DNA of 64,000 bases from Thermocatellispora tengchongensis (lineage in GTDB: Bacteria > Actinomycetota > Actinomycetes > Streptosporangiales > Streptosporangiaceae): contig NZ_JACHGN010000029.1 in assembly GCF_014202315.1 (NCBI RefSeq), forward strand, positions 62,001 to 126,000, written 5' to 3'. The notes beneath the pieces are model-generated. The model saw only the letters and a list, made by a program, of their open reading frames with translations, had not been told where the DNA came from and searched no databases. The translations under genes were made by a program, and so were the position numbers. Shown here one piece after another: positions 47,213 through 56,483 of this stretch (position 1 is its first letter; every line of letters begins with the position of its first letter).

Positions 47213-48157
47213 ATGGTCACTGGGGTGCCCGCGGCGGTCGCGGCTTCGCCTTACGTCGAGCTGAGCCGGGAGCAGTGGCGCGATCTGCGCAAGAACACAC
47301 CGCTCACGCTCACCGAGGAGGAACTGGAGGAGCTGCGCGGCGTCGAGGATCCGATCGACCTCGCCGAGGTCACCGACATCTACCTGCCGCTCACCCGCCT
47401 GCTCAACCTGCACTTCACCGGCGCCAGGCAGCGCGGCGCGGCGGTGAGCGCGTTCCTGGGCGAGCGCAGCGCGCCGCCGCCGTACGTGCTGGGGCTGGCC
47501 GGGAGCGTCGCGGTGGGCAAGTCCACCACGGCGCGGCTGCTGCACACGCTGCTGGCCCGCTGGCCCGAGCACCCGAACGTCGAGCTGATCACCACCGACA
47601 GCTTCCTGTACCCCAACCGGGTGCTGGCCGAGCGCGGGATCATGGACCGCAAGGGGTTCCCCGAGAGCTACGACCGGCGGGCGCTGGTGCGGTTCGTGGC
47701 CGAGGTCAAGGCGGGCGCCCCCGAGGTGACCGCGCCGGTCTACAGCCACCTGGAGTACGACATCGTGCCCGGCGCCACCCAGACGGTCCGGCGGCCCGAC
47801 ATCCTGATCGTCGAAGGGCTCAACGTGCTCCAGCCCGCGCCGCCGACCTCGCTGGCGGTGTGCGACTACTTCGACTTCTCCATCTACGTGGACGCCCGGG
47901 TGGAGGACATCCGGCACTGGTACGTCGAGCGCTTCCACAAGCTACGCCGTACCGCCTTCTCCGACCCCAAGTCCTACTTCCGGCACATCGCCGAACTGCC
48001 GGAGGACGAGGCCACCCGGTTCGCCCGCGAGGTGTGGCGCGAGATCAACGAGCGCAACCTGGTGGAGAACATCGCGCCGACCCGGGGCCGGGCAGGGCTG
48101 GTGCTGCACAAGGGCCCCGACCATTCGGTGCAGAAGGTACGCCTGCGCCGGTCCTGA
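47213..48157 (+). CDS. coaA: Pantothenate kinase, type I
   Basis: A 314-residue enzyme for the first step of CoA synthesis. The P-loop GSVAVGKS lies at residues 97-104. [27 protein letters not shown] and VEGLNVLQ are the type I PanK landmarks. The ATG at 47213 gives the expected length, and the gene is divergent from the PhoX-like gene. The DUF389 gene starts 21 bp downstream and may be co-transcribed. Confidence 0.96.
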   Translation: MVTGVPAAVAASPYVELSREQWRDLRKNTPLTLTEEELEELRGVEDPIDLAEVTDIYLPLTRLLNLHFTGARQRGAAVSAFLGERSAPPPYVLGLAGSVAVGKSTTARLLHTLLARWPEHPNVELITTDSFLYPNRVLAERGIMDRKGFPESYDRRALVRFVAEVKAGAPEVTAPVYSHLEYDIVPGATQTVRRPDILIVEGLNVLQPAPPTSLAVCDYFDFSIYVDARVEDIRHWYVERFHKLRRTAFSDPKSYFRHIAELPEDEATRFAREVWREINERNLVENIAPTRGRAGLVLHKGPDHSVQKVRLRRS

Positions 48158-48178
48158 CACCCCCGTAGGGTGGTCGCC

Positions 48179-49192
48179 GTGCTGCACATGCGCGTGATCA
48201 GCCCGCGGGACCGCACCGAGGACGCGGTCGGCTACCTGACCGCCGCGACCGGCGTGACGAACCTCGTCGTGCTGGCGGGGGCGGCCAGGGACCCGCAGGG
48301 CGACCTGATCCTGTTCGACGTGGCCCGCGAGGCCGCCAACCACGTGATCGACCACCTCAAGGAGCTGCGCGTCCACGAGGACGGCTCGATCGCGGGCGAG
48401 CACGTGGACCTGTCGCTGTCCCATGCCGCCGAGCGCGCCGAGGAGGAGGCGCCCGGCGACAGCGACGACGCGGTGATCTGGGAGGAGCTGGCCCAGCGCG
48501 TCGCCGACGACTGCAAGGTGACCTGGGCGTTCCTGGCGTTCATGGCCATCGCGGTGCAGATCGCCGCCATCGGCGTGGTGGTCAACTCGCCGATCCTGAT
48601 CGTGGGCGCGATGGTGCTCGGGCCGGAGTTCGGCGCCATCGCGGCCATCTGCTTCGGCCTGCTGACCGGCCACCCGCCGGTGATCCTCAGGGCGCTGCGC
48701 ACGCTCGCCGTCGGCTTCGCCGCGGCCATCGCGATCACCCTGGTGTGCGCGCTGGTCTCGCGCCCGCTCGGCTGGCTGGACGCCGGGATGCTGAACACCG
48801 GGCACGAGGAGGTCCAGTTCATCGTCAAGCCCGACCGCTGGTCGTTCATCGTGGCGCTGCTGGCCGGGATCGCCGGGGTGCTGTCGATCACCGCGGGCAA
48901 GTCGTCCTCGCTGGTCGGGGTGTTCATCTCGGTCACCACGGTCCCGGCCGCCGGGTACGCCGCGCTGGGCATCGCGCTGGGCCAGTGGAGCGAGGTCGGC
49001 GGCTCGGTCGCGCAGCTCGCGGTCAACATCGCCGGCATGATCATCGCCGGCACGCTCACCCTGTACGCCCAGCGCTTCCTGTGGGCGCGTTTCGGCAGGC
49101 GGGCGCCCGCGGCGCTGCGCCGAACCCTGACCGCGCCCCCGGGTTCCCCTAGGGGCGCCGGACGGCTGCATGGCCGCATGGACGAGCCATAG
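48179..49192 (+). CDS. DUF389 family membrane protein (TIGR00341-like)
   Basis: A 337-residue protein. An N-terminal ~110-residue cytoplasmic domain (HMRVISPRDRTEDAVGYL) precedes about six membrane segments, with the conserved LIVGAMVLGPEFGAIAAI in the second and ALGIALGQW later. This is the DUF389 family, whose role is unknown. GTG 48179 is chosen (GGGTGG 5 nt upstream); a GTG 9 bp earlier is possible. Confidence 0.88.
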   Translation: MLHMRVISPRDRTEDAVGYLTAATGVTNLVVLAGAARDPQGDLILFDVAREAANHVIDHLKELRVHEDGSIAGEHVDLSLSHAAERAEEEAPGDSDDAVIWEELAQRVADDCKVTWAFLAFMAIAVQIAAIGVVVNSPILIVGAMVLGPEFGAIAAICFGLLTGHPPVILRALRTLAVGFAAAIAITLVCALVSRPLGWLDAGMLNTGHEEVQFIVKPDRWSFIVALLAGIAGVLSITAGKSSSLVGVFISVTTVPAAGYAALGIALGQWSEVGGSVAQLAVNIAGMIIAGTLTLYAQRFLWARFGRRAPAALRRTLTAPPGSPRGAGRLHGRMDEP

Positions 49193-49245
49193 TTCCTTCG
49201 TTCGGACGAGGTGGCGGGGTGCGTACGGGGAGTAGGGTCCGGATC

Positions 49246-50217
49246 ATGCGGACCTCGACCATCCTGGCCACCGAGGGGCTCTCCAGGCGCTTTCCCCGGG
49301 TCACGGCGCTCGACCGGCTCACGGTCACCGTGGGCCCGGGGGTGACCGGCCTGGTGGGCGCCAACGGCGCGGGCAAGTCAACCCTGATCAAGATCCTGCT
49401 CGGCCTGCTCGAACCCTCCGAGGGGAGGGCCCAGGTGCTCGGCATGGACTCCGGCAGCCAGGGCGCCGAGATCAGGCGGGCGGTGGGCTACATGCCCGAG
49501 CACGACTGCCTGCCCCCCGACGTGTCGGCCACCGACTTCGTGGTGCACATGGCGCGGATGTCCGGCCTGCCGCGCACGGCCGCGCGCGAGCGCGCCGCCG
49601 ACACGCTGCGGCACGTCGGCCTGTACGAGGAGCGCTACCGCCCGATCGGCGGCTACTCCACCGGCATGAAGCAGCGGGTCAAGCTGGCCCAGGCGCTGGT
49701 GCACGACCCCAAGGTGGTCTTCCTCGACGAGCCGACCAACGGGCTCGACCCGCAGGGGCGTGACGACATGCTCGGGCTGATCCGCCGGATCGGGTCGGAG
49801 TTCGGCATCAGCGTGCTGGTCACCTCGCACCTGCTGGGCGAGCTGGAGCGGGTCTGCGACCATGTGATCGTCATCGACGGCGGGCGGCTGCTGCGCTCCT
49901 CGGCGATCTCGGAGTTCACCCAGGCCACCCAGTCGGTCACGGTCGAGGTCGAGGAGGGCCCCGAGGCCCTGGCGGCCCGGCTGGCCGAGCTCGGCGAGAC
50001 CGTCACGCCGCAGGGGCGCGCGCTGGCGGTGCTGGTGCGCGGCCCCGAGACGTACGACGCGGTGCGCGACGCCGTGTGCGACCTGGAGCTGAGCCTGATC
50101 CGGCTGGAGCAGGGCCGCCAGCGCATCGAGGACGTCTTCCGCGGCTCCGCCGCCGACATGACCGAGCCCGCCACGGCCCCCGGCCTGGCGGCGACGACCG
50201 TACGGGGGGACTCATGA
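49246..50217 (+). CDS. ABC transporter ATP-binding protein (first of two)
   Basis: A 323-residue ABC ATPase with Walker A GANGAGKST, signature YSTGMKQRVKLAQAL, Walker B KVVFLDEPTNGLDP and switch His in LVTSHLLGELERV. A C-terminal ~90-residue extension is typical of ABC-2 exporters. Its stop codon overlaps the next start (ATGA). It opens a four-gene ATPase-permease-ATPase-permease operon, probably one or two drug/lipid exporters. Confidence 0.92.
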   Translation: MRTSTILATEGLSRRFPRVTALDRLTVTVGPGVTGLVGANGAGKSTLIKILLGLLEPSEGRAQVLGMDSGSQGAEIRRAVGYMPEHDCLPPDVSATDFVVHMARMSGLPRTAARERAADTLRHVGLYEERYRPIGGYSTGMKQRVKLAQALVHDPKVVFLDEPTNGLDPQGRDDMLGLIRRIGSEFGISVLVTSHLLGELERVCDHVIVIDGGRLLRSSAISEFTQATQSVTVEVEEGPEALAARLAELGETVTPQGRALAVLVRGPETYDAVRDAVCDLELSLIRLEQGRQRIEDVFRGSAADMTEPATAPGLAATTVRGDS

Positions 50218-51104
50218 CGGCGACCCCGGCCCCCGGGCCGACCGGCGTCATCCACGACATCGGCTACCGCCACTACGACGGGCCGCTGCTGGGCCGGCGC
50301 CAGGCGTTCGGCGCCCTGACCGGCTACAGCCTGCGCGGCGTGTTCGGCCTGGGCCGCCCGGCCCGCGCCAAGATCATGCCGTTCATGCTGGCGGTCATCA
50401 TGCTGATGCCGGCCGCGCTGGGCATCGCGATCATGGCGCTGGCCAAGGAGACGTTCGTCGGCTACACCGGCTACGCGGTGCAGATGCAGGTCGTGCTGGC
50501 GATCTTCGTCGCGGCGCAGTCACCGTACCTGGTGGCTCCCGACCTGCGGTTCCGGGTGCTGCCGCTGTACCTGTCGCGTCCGGTGACCGTGCGCGACTAC
50601 GTCGGCGCCAAGCTCGCCGCGCTCATCACCGCGATGTTCCTGCTGCTCGCGATCCCGCTCACCGTCATGTACGCCGGCGAGCTGCTGATCGACCTGCCCG
50701 GCGCCCCGCGCACCTCCGACTACCTGGCCTCGGTGACCACGGCGCTGATCCACGCGGTGGTGCTGGCCTGCATCGGCCTGGCCATCGCCTCCTTCACACC
50801 CCGGCGCGGGCTCGGGGTGGCGGCGGTCATCGCGTTCTTCCTGCTGACCGCGGCCACGTCCACGGTGGTCGCCGCGGTGCTCTACGAGCTCGGCAGCGCC
50901 GGCGCCGGCTGGGCGCTGCTGATCAACCCGTTCCACATGGTGGACGCGGTGCAGGTGTGGCTGTTCGGCACCCCGTCCTCCTTCGCTGACATCCCCTACC
51001 CCGACGGGATCGGCGGCCCGGCCGCGGCGCTCGGCGTGATCGCGCTGATCGCGCTGTCGCTGGCCGCCCTCACCGCCCGCTACCGGAAGGCGGCCTCGGC
51101 ATGA
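50214..51104 (+). CDS. ABC-2 type permease (first of two)
   Basis: A 296-residue membrane protein with about six helices. YRHYDGPLLGRRQAF near the N-terminus is a motif of ABC-2 permeases in this type of actinobacterial operon. Helices begin with FMLAVIMLMPAALGIAIM and end with LGVIALIALSLAALTARY. ATGA overlaps on both sides couple it to the flanking ATPase genes. Substrate cannot be predicted. Confidence 0.88.
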   Translation: MTATPAPGPTGVIHDIGYRHYDGPLLGRRQAFGALTGYSLRGVFGLGRPARAKIMPFMLAVIMLMPAALGIAIMALAKETFVGYTGYAVQMQVVLAIFVAAQSPYLVAPDLRFRVLPLYLSRPVTVRDYVGAKLAALITAMFLLLAIPLTVMYAGELLIDLPGAPRTSDYLASVTTALIHAVVLACIGLAIASFTPRRGLGVAAVIAFFLLTAATSTVVAAVLYELGSAGAGWALLINPFHMVDAVQVWLFGTPSSFADIPYPDGIGGPAAALGVIALIALSLAALTARYRKAASA

Positions 51105-52063
51105 CCGCGCAGACCGTGAACGCCCCGCAGACCGCCACCGAGGCCGCCGCGATCGAGCTGCGCCAGGTCTCCCGCTGGTACGGCAACGTGGTCGCGGTCA
51201 ACGACGTCACCATGACCATCGGCCCCGGCGTGACCGGCCTGCTCGGCCCCAACGGCGCCGGCAAGTCCACCCTGCTGCACATGATGGCCGGGTTCCTGGC
51301 CCCCTCCAACGGCACGGTGACCCTGAACGGCCGGCCCATCTGGCGCAACCACGAGATCTACCGTGACATCGGCCTGGTGCCCGAGCGCGAGGCCGTCTAC
51401 GGCTTCCTCACCGGCTGGCAGTTCGTGCTCTCCAGCGCCAAGCTGCACCGCCTGCCCGACCCCGAGGCCGCCGCCACCCGGGCCCTGGCCACCGTCGAGA
51501 TGCAGGACGCCAAGGACCGCCGCATCGAGACCTACTCCAAGGGCATGCGGCAGCGGGTCAAGGTCGCCGCGGCCATGGTGCACGACCCGCGGGTGCTGCT
51601 GCTCGACGAGCCGTTCAACGGCATGGACCCGCGCCAGCGGCTGCACCTGATGGACCTCGTGCGGGCCATGGGCGCCGCCGGCAAGACCATCCTGTTCAGC
51701 TCGCACATCCTGGAGGAGGTCGAGCGGGTCGCCCAGCACATCGAGGTGCTGGTCGCCGGCCGCCACGCCGCCTCCGGCGACTTCCGCGAGATCCGGCGCC
51801 GGATGACCGACCGGCCCCACCTGTTCAAGATCCGCTCCAGCGACGACCGGCGCCTGGCCGCCGCGCTCATCGCCGACGCCTCCTCCGGCTCGGTCTCCCT
51901 GTCGGAGGCCGGGCTGGAGGTCCAGGCCATCGACTTCCGCCGCTTCACCCGCCTGCTGCCCCGCGTGGCCCGCGACGCCGGCGTGCACATCTGGCAGGTG
52001 AGCCCCGCCGACGAAGACCTCGAAAGCGTCTTCTCCTACCTGATCACCCGGAGCACCCGATGA
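51101..52063 (+). CDS. ABC transporter ATP-binding protein (second of two)
   Basis: A 320-residue ABC ATPase: Walker A GPNGAGKST, signature YSKGMRQRVKVAAAM, Walker B RVLLLDEPFNGMDP, switch His in LFSSHILEEV. The start overlaps the previous stop (ATGA), as does its own stop with the next start. It shares the fold and order of motifs with the first ATPase but the sequences are clearly different, so the four genes may form a heteromeric exporter. Confidence 0.92.
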   Translation: MTAQTVNAPQTATEAAAIELRQVSRWYGNVVAVNDVTMTIGPGVTGLLGPNGAGKSTLLHMMAGFLAPSNGTVTLNGRPIWRNHEIYRDIGLVPEREAVYGFLTGWQFVLSSAKLHRLPDPEAAATRALATVEMQDAKDRRIETYSKGMRQRVKVAAAMVHDPRVLLLDEPFNGMDPRQRLHLMDLVRAMGAAGKTILFSSHILEEVERVAQHIEVLVAGRHAASGDFREIRRRMTDRPHLFKIRSSDDRRLAAALIADASSGSVSLSEAGLEVQAIDFRRFTRLLPRVARDAGVHIWQVSPADEDLESVFSYLITRSTR

Positions 52064-52776
52064 ACTCCACCATCGCGGGCATCAGCTACCGCGCCGTCAT
52101 CGGACGGCGCCGGATCTGGCTGCTCGTCCTGCTGCCCGCGGCGCTGCTCGGGCTGGCCGTGCTGCTGCGCCTGGTCGGCAGCGCCGACGAGCGGTCGGCC
52201 GTGGTCCTGATGCAGACCTTCGCGATCGGCACCATGCTCCCCCTCGTCGGGCTGATCGTGGGCACCGGCGTGATCGGCCCCGAGGTGGACGACGGCACGA
52301 TCGTGCACCTGCTGGCCAAGCCGATCTCGCGCCCGGTCATCGCGCAGACCAAGTTCCTGGTCGCGGCCTCCCTGCTGGCCGCCTTCGCCGCCGTGCCCAC
52401 GTTCCTGGCGAGCTACCTGCTGGTCGGCACCGAGTCGGGCGTGGCCACCGGGTTCGGCCTGGGCGCCCTGGCGGGCGGCATCGCGTACGCCGCGGTCTTC
52501 CTGCTCCTCGGCGTGCTCACCAAGCACGCGGTCGCGGTGGGCATCGTGTACGCGCTGGTCTGGGAGGGCCTGGTCGGCAGCCTGGTGCCCGGCGCCCGGC
52601 AGTTCTCCATCCAGCAGTGGGCCAAATCGATCGCCGACCAGATCTCGACCTCGGCCTTCCTGGAGACCGACGTGGCCCTGAGCTTCGCGGTGCCGGCCCT
52701 GATCGTGGTCACCGTCGGCACCGTGGTGTGGGCCGGGCAGCGCCTGCGCTCCTTCTCCCTCACCGGCGACGAGTGA
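52060..52776 (+). CDS. ABC-2 type permease (second of two)
   Basis: A 238-residue, six-helix membrane protein of the ABC-2 / NosY-like type: first helix IWLLVLLPAALLGLAVLL, conserved EVDDGTIVHLLAKPISRP after the second helix. Coupled to the preceding ATPase by an ATGA overlap; last gene of the operon, followed by a strong terminator. Confidence 0.9.
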   Translation: MNSTIAGISYRAVIGRRRIWLLVLLPAALLGLAVLLRLVGSADERSAVVLMQTFAIGTMLPLVGLIVGTGVIGPEVDDGTIVHLLAKPISRPVIAQTKFLVAASLLAAFAAVPTFLASYLLVGTESGVATGFGLGALAGGIAYAAVFLLLGVLTKHAVAVGIVYALVWEGLVGSLVPGARQFSIQQWAKSIADQISTSAFLETDVALSFAVPALIVVTVGTVVWAGQRLRSFSLTGDE

Positions 52777-52828
52777 CCCGCACGACGAAGCCGACCCGCA
52801 CGACGAAGCCGACCCGCACGACGAAGCG
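52775..52828. repeat. 18-bp tandem repeat, three copies
   Basis: Three copies of GACCCGCACGACGAAGCC lie directly behind the last ABC gene. The third copy runs into the left arm of the terminator stem. Confidence 0.85.
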
Positions 52829-52854
52829 CCCCCGCCATGGCGGCGGGGGCGCTT
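52824..52854 (+). terminator. Strong terminator of the ABC operon
   Basis: A perfect 13-bp stem (AAGCGCCCCCGCC / GGCGGGGGCGCTT) with a 5-nt loop; the right arm ends in T residues. It separates the operon from the convergent glmM. Confidence 0.88.
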
Positions 52855-52920
52855 TCGCGTCCATAAGGCGCGGATCGCGGCCATGACGCGTGGGTCGCGC
52901 GCGTCAGGCGCGGGCGCGCG

Positions 52921-54282
52921 TCAGGCGCAGGTCGCGCGGACGACGCCGGCCAGGTGTTCGGCCACCTCGCTGGCCTGGTCCTGCGAGGCCGCCTCGACCA
53001 TGACCCGGATCATCGGCTCGGTGCCGCTGGGCCGGATCAGCACCCGCCCGGTCTCGCCGAGCAGCGCCTCGGCCTTGGCGATCTCGGCGGCCAGCTCCTC
53101 GGAGGCGGCGGCCTTGGCCTTGTCCACGTTCTTGACGTTGATCAGGATCTGCGGCAGGCGGGTCATCACCGAGGCCAGCTCGGCCAGCGGGCGGCGCTCC
53201 TTGGCCAGCACCGACAGCAGGTGCAGCGAGGTGAGCAGGCCGTCGCCGGTGGTGGCGTGGTCCAGGAGCAGCACGTGGCCGGACTGCTCGCCGCCCAGGT
53301 TGTAGCCGCCCGCCTTCATGGCCTCCAGCACGTAGCGGTCGCCGACGGCGGTCTCGATCACCTTCATGCCCGCGTTGCGCAGGGCGATCTTGAAGCCGAG
53401 GTTGGACATCACCGTGGCCACCACGGTGTCCTGCGCCAGCTTGCCCTCGGCCCGCATCGCCATGGCGAGGATGGCCATGATCTGGTCGCCGTCCACCAGC
53501 TCGCCGGTGTGGGTCACCGCCAAGCAGCGGTCGGCGTCGCCGTCGTAGGCCACCCCGACGTCGGCGCCGCGCGAGACCACCACCTGCCGCAGGCGGTCCA
53601 TGTTGGTCGAGCCGTAGCCGTCGTTGATGTTCAGCCCGTCGGGCCGGGCGCCGATCGCCTCCACGTCGGCCCCCGCGCGCAGCAGCGCCTCGGGCGCGAC
53701 CATGTGCGCCGCGCCGTTGGCGCAGTCGACCACGACCTTGATGCCCTCAAGGCTGCCCGGGATGGTGGTCAGCAGGTGGGAGATGTAGCGGTCGGCCTCG
53801 CCGTACGCCTCCCTGACCCGGCCCACCGAGGCCCCCACCGGACGGTCCCACTTCTCGCCCATCCGCCGCTCGATCTCGTTCTCCACCGCGTCGGGCAGCT
53901 TGAAGCCGCCCCGGGCGAGGAACTTGATCCCGTTGTCGGGCGCGGGGTTGTGCGAGGCGGACAGCATGACGCCGAGGTCGGCGCCGAGCGCGGCGGTGAG
54001 GTAGGCCACCGCGGGCGTGGGCAGCACGCCCAGCCGCAGCACGTCCACCCCGGACGACGCGAGGCCGGCGACCACGGCGGCCTCCAGGAACTCGCCCGAG
54101 GCACGCGGGTCCCGGCCCACGACCGCCACCGGGCGGCCACGCCGCCCGGTGCTCCCGTCGAACGCACCGGCATCGCCGAGGACGTGAGCCGCCGCGACCG
54201 AGAGGTCCATGGCGAGCTCGGCCGTGAGGTCGCGACCCGCGACCCCACGAACCCCGTCGGTGCCGAACAGCCGGCTCGTCAA
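52921..54282 (-). CDS. glmM: Phosphoglucosamine mutase
   Basis: A 453-residue alpha-D-phosphohexomutase that interconverts glucosamine-6-P and glucosamine-1-P on the way to UDP-GlcNAc. LFGTDGVRG is the N-terminal signature, catalytic Ser110 lies in [13 protein letters not shown], the Mg loop is DGDADRC, and [14 protein letters not shown] closes domain 4. It starts with TTG overlapping the rpsI stop codon (TTGA), so it is translationally coupled to the ribosomal protein genes. Confidence 0.96.
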   Translation of the reverse strand: MTSRLFGTDGVRGVAGRDLTAELAMDLSVAAAHVLGDAGAFDGSTGRRGRPVAVVGRDPRASGEFLEAAVVAGLASSGVDVLRLGVLPTPAVAYLTAALGADLGVMLSASHNPAPDNGIKFLARGGFKLPDAVENEIERRMGEKWDRPVGASVGRVREAYGEADRYISHLLTTIPGSLEGIKVVVDCANGAAHMVAPEALLRAGADVEAIGARPDGLNINDGYGSTNMDRLRQVVVSRGADVGVAYDGDADRCLAVTHTGELVDGDQIMAILAMAMRAEGKLAQDTVVATVMSNLGFKIALRNAGMKVIETAVGDRYVLEAMKAGGYNLGGEQSGHVLLLDHATTGDGLLTSLHLLSVLAKERRPLAELASVMTRLPQILINVKNVDKAKAAASEELAAEIAKAEALLGETGRVLIRPSGTEPMIRVMVEAASQDQASEVAEHLAGVVRATCA

Positions 54283-54800
54283 CGCTTGCTGTACTGAGGA
54301 GCCTTACGGGCCTTCTTCAGGCCGTACTTCTTGCGCTCCTTGACCCTCGCGTCGCGGGTCAGGAAGCCGGCCTTCTTCAGCGGCGGGCGGTTGGTCTCCA
54401 CATCCAGGATGGCGAGCGCGCGGGCCAGGCCCATGCGCAGCGCGCCGGCCTGGCCGGTCACGCCGCCGCCGTCGATGCGGGCGATGACGTCGAACTGGTC
54501 CTCGGCGCCGAGCGTGACGAACGGCTCGTTCACGATCTGCTGGTGGACCTTGTTCGGGAAATAGGTGTCCAGCGAGCGGCCGTTGATGGTCCACTTGCCG
54601 GTGCCCGGCACGATGCGCACGCGGGCGATGGCCTCCTTGCGGCGGCCGGTGCCGTACGAGTTGCCGGTGGTGACAGGCTTGCGCACGGGGGCGTCGCCGC
54701 CGGGGGCGGACTCAGTGGTGTACTCGGACGGGAACTCCTCGCCGGAGTAGTCCTCCAGCTCGCCCTCGATGGGCGTCTCGACACCGGTGGGCTCGGCCAC
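54279..54800 (-). CDS. rpsI: 30S ribosomal protein S9
   Basis: A 173-residue S9. The conserved body ([57 protein letters not shown]) is preceded by an acidic ~45-residue extension ([15 protein letters not shown]) of the kind seen in actinobacterial S9 proteins. The C-terminal KR reaches the ribosomal P site. Second gene of rplM-rpsI-glmM. Confidence 0.97.
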   Translation of the reverse strand: MAEPTGVETPIEGELEDYSGEEFPSEYTTESAPGGDAPVRKPVTTGNSYGTGRRKEAIARVRIVPGTGKWTINGRSLDTYFPNKVHQQIVNEPFVTLGAEDQFDVIARIDGGGVTGQAGALRMGLARALAILDVETNRPPLKKAGFLTRDARVKERKKYGLKKARKAPQYSKR

Positions 54801-54855
54801 GGTTCTCCTCTTTGGTTTCGTCTCTCGGCGTCAGCCGTCGGCCAACGGTGCTGTG

Positions 54856-55299
54856 CTACTGGGCGATCTGAGTGATCTCGAAGGGGACCGGCTGCTGAGC
54901 GCGGTGCGGGTGCTCCGGGCCGGCGTAGACCTTCAGCTTCTTGGCCATCTTCCGGCCGAGGGCGTTCTTGGGCAGCATGCCCTTCACCGCCTTCTCCACG
55001 GCGCGGTCGGGGCGCTTTTCCATGAGCTCGCTGTAGGACACCGAGCGCAGACCGCCCGGGTAGCCCGAGTGGCGGTACGCCTTCTTCTGCTCCAGCTTGT
55101 TGCCGGTCAGCGCGACCTTGTCGGCGTTGATGACGATGACGAAGTCACCGGTGTCGACGTGGGGCGCGAAGGTCGGCTTGTGCTTACCGCGGAGCAGGGT
55201 CGCGACGTGGCTGGCCAGCCGGCCCAGGACGACATCGGTCGCGTCGATGACGTACCACTGACGCTGGACGTCAGCGGGCTTCGGTGAGTACGTGCGCAC
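54856..55299 (-). CDS. rplM: 50S ribosomal protein L13
   Basis: A 147-residue L13 starting with GTG ([20 protein letters not shown]). [34 protein letters not shown] and [21 protein letters not shown] are conserved. It is the first gene of the rplM-rpsI-glmM operon; two small palindromes lie in its leader. Confidence 0.97.
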   Translation of the reverse strand: MRTYSPKPADVQRQWYVIDATDVVLGRLASHVATLLRGKHKPTFAPHVDTGDFVIVINADKVALTGNKLEQKKAYRHSGYPGGLRSVSYSELMEKRPDRAVEKAVKGMLPKNALGRKMAKKLKVYAGPEHPHRAQQPVPFEITQIAQ

Positions 55300-55659
55300 G
55301 GTCGTAGGCCTTCTTTGCTCGCGTCTTCGGCGCTGTCGGAAGTGACAGCTCACTGTCGTCACTGTCGGAATCGACAGCGTCTGGTATCGGAGGGTGCGGG
55401 CACACGACGGCCCGACCTTCCGTCTCCGCTGTACGGGAGATGACGCCGGACGCGCCGCGCTTCGGTCGCGAAGGACCGACTCGCACACAACGAACAAGCA
55501 GAATACCGCCCCGCCACCGGGGGGTCAAAACGCCGCCACGCGCGGGAACGGCGATGAGATGCGGCCTGGAGCGGCGGCGACGAGCGACAGAACGGTTGAA
55601 TCTAGTTACCGCTAACCTCTTCTTCCCCAAGACATATCATCTCTATCGTTGGCTGCGGT
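55300..55659. other. Divergent region between rplM and the CAP-domain gene
   Basis: This 360-bp region holds the rplM leader palindromes and, near 55595-55665, an AT-rich patch (TTGAATCTAG, ATATCATCTC) that probably contains the CAP gene promoter and perhaps the rplM promoter. No gene is supported. Confidence 0.55.
55333..55377. promoter_or_regulatory. Twin small palindromes in the rplM leader
   Basis: CTGTC-GGAAGT-GACAG (55333-55348) and CTGTC-GGAATC-GACAG (55362-55377) are two copies of the same 5-6-5 element, 13 bp apart, 35-80 bp upstream of rplM. They could be RNA hairpins with GGAA-type loops or DNA operators. Confidence 0.5.
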
Positions 55660-56448
55660 ATGTGGCAACATCCTCACCCCCGTGGCACCCAGCGGGTCGT
55701 CCGGCGACGTAACCACCTGGGGATGTTGGCCTGCCTTCTTCTCGCCGTGCTGGTCGCGGGCATCCTCATCGGCCGCCTGTCGCGCGGCCCCGAGACCCCG
55801 GACCAGGTTTACCTGAACAACGCCACGCCGCCCACCCCCACGCCCTCGGCACAGGCCGCCAAGCCGCAGGCGGGACGGAGCCGGGCGCCGCTCGGCACGG
55901 TGATGCGCGAGCGGGAGCCCGCCCAGACCCAGCGTGCCAAGCCCACCTCCAGCGCGTCCAGATCCAGGGCGCCGCGCGACGGGATGATCGACGGCTCCTT
56001 CGAGGCCGGCGACACGGCCACCGTGATCGGCCCCGACACCGGCGCCGACGGCGACGACCTGGCCATGCTGACCCCGGTCGAGGCCGAGGTCGTCCGGCTC
56101 ACCAACAACGCCCGGCGGCGCAACGGGTGCGCCCCCCTGCGCGTGGACGCGCGCCTGGTCAAGTCCGCGCGCACCCACTCCCGTGAGATGGCCCGCAGCG
56201 GCGTGTTCTCCCACAACTCCCCCAACGGCGGCTCGCCGTGGAAGCGCATGGAGCGGGCCGGCTACTCCGACGGCGGCGCGGAGAACATCGGCCGCGGCTA
56301 CCAGAGCGCCGAGGAGGCCGTGCGCGGGTGGCTGTCCAGCCCCAGCCACCGGCAGAACATCCTCAACTGCAGCCTCGCCGCCACCGGCGTCGGCTTCTCC
56401 GACGGGCCCGGAGGCCCGTGGTGGACGCAGGACTTCGGGTATTCGTGA
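55660..56448 (+). CDS. Secreted CAP-domain (SCP/PR1-like) protein
   Basis: A 262-residue protein. A basic N-terminus leads into a signal anchor (MLACLLLAVLVAGILIG). A Pro/Ser/Thr-rich linker follows to residue ~135, then a CAP domain: VEAEVVRLTNNARRRNG, HSREMARSGVFSHNSPNG, AENIGRGY and WLSSPSHRQNILNCS, with two Cys likely paired. It matches bacterial CAP proteins of the YkwD type. Molecular role is unsettled; binding to the wall, lipids or carbohydrate is suggested for relatives. The next gene starts 35 bp downstream. Confidence 0.88.
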   Translation: MWQHPHPRGTQRVVRRRNHLGMLACLLLAVLVAGILIGRLSRGPETPDQVYLNNATPPTPTPSAQAAKPQAGRSRAPLGTVMREREPAQTQRAKPTSSASRSRAPRDGMIDGSFEAGDTATVIGPDTGADGDDLAMLTPVEAEVVRLTNNARRRNGCAPLRVDARLVKSARTHSREMARSGVFSHNSPNGGSPWKRMERAGYSDGGAENIGRGYQSAEEAVRGWLSSPSHRQNILNCSLAATGVGFSDGPGGPWWTQDFGYS

Positions 56449-56483
56449 CCTGTTGCGTGCCGGTTGGCGGCTAATCTCGGCTC

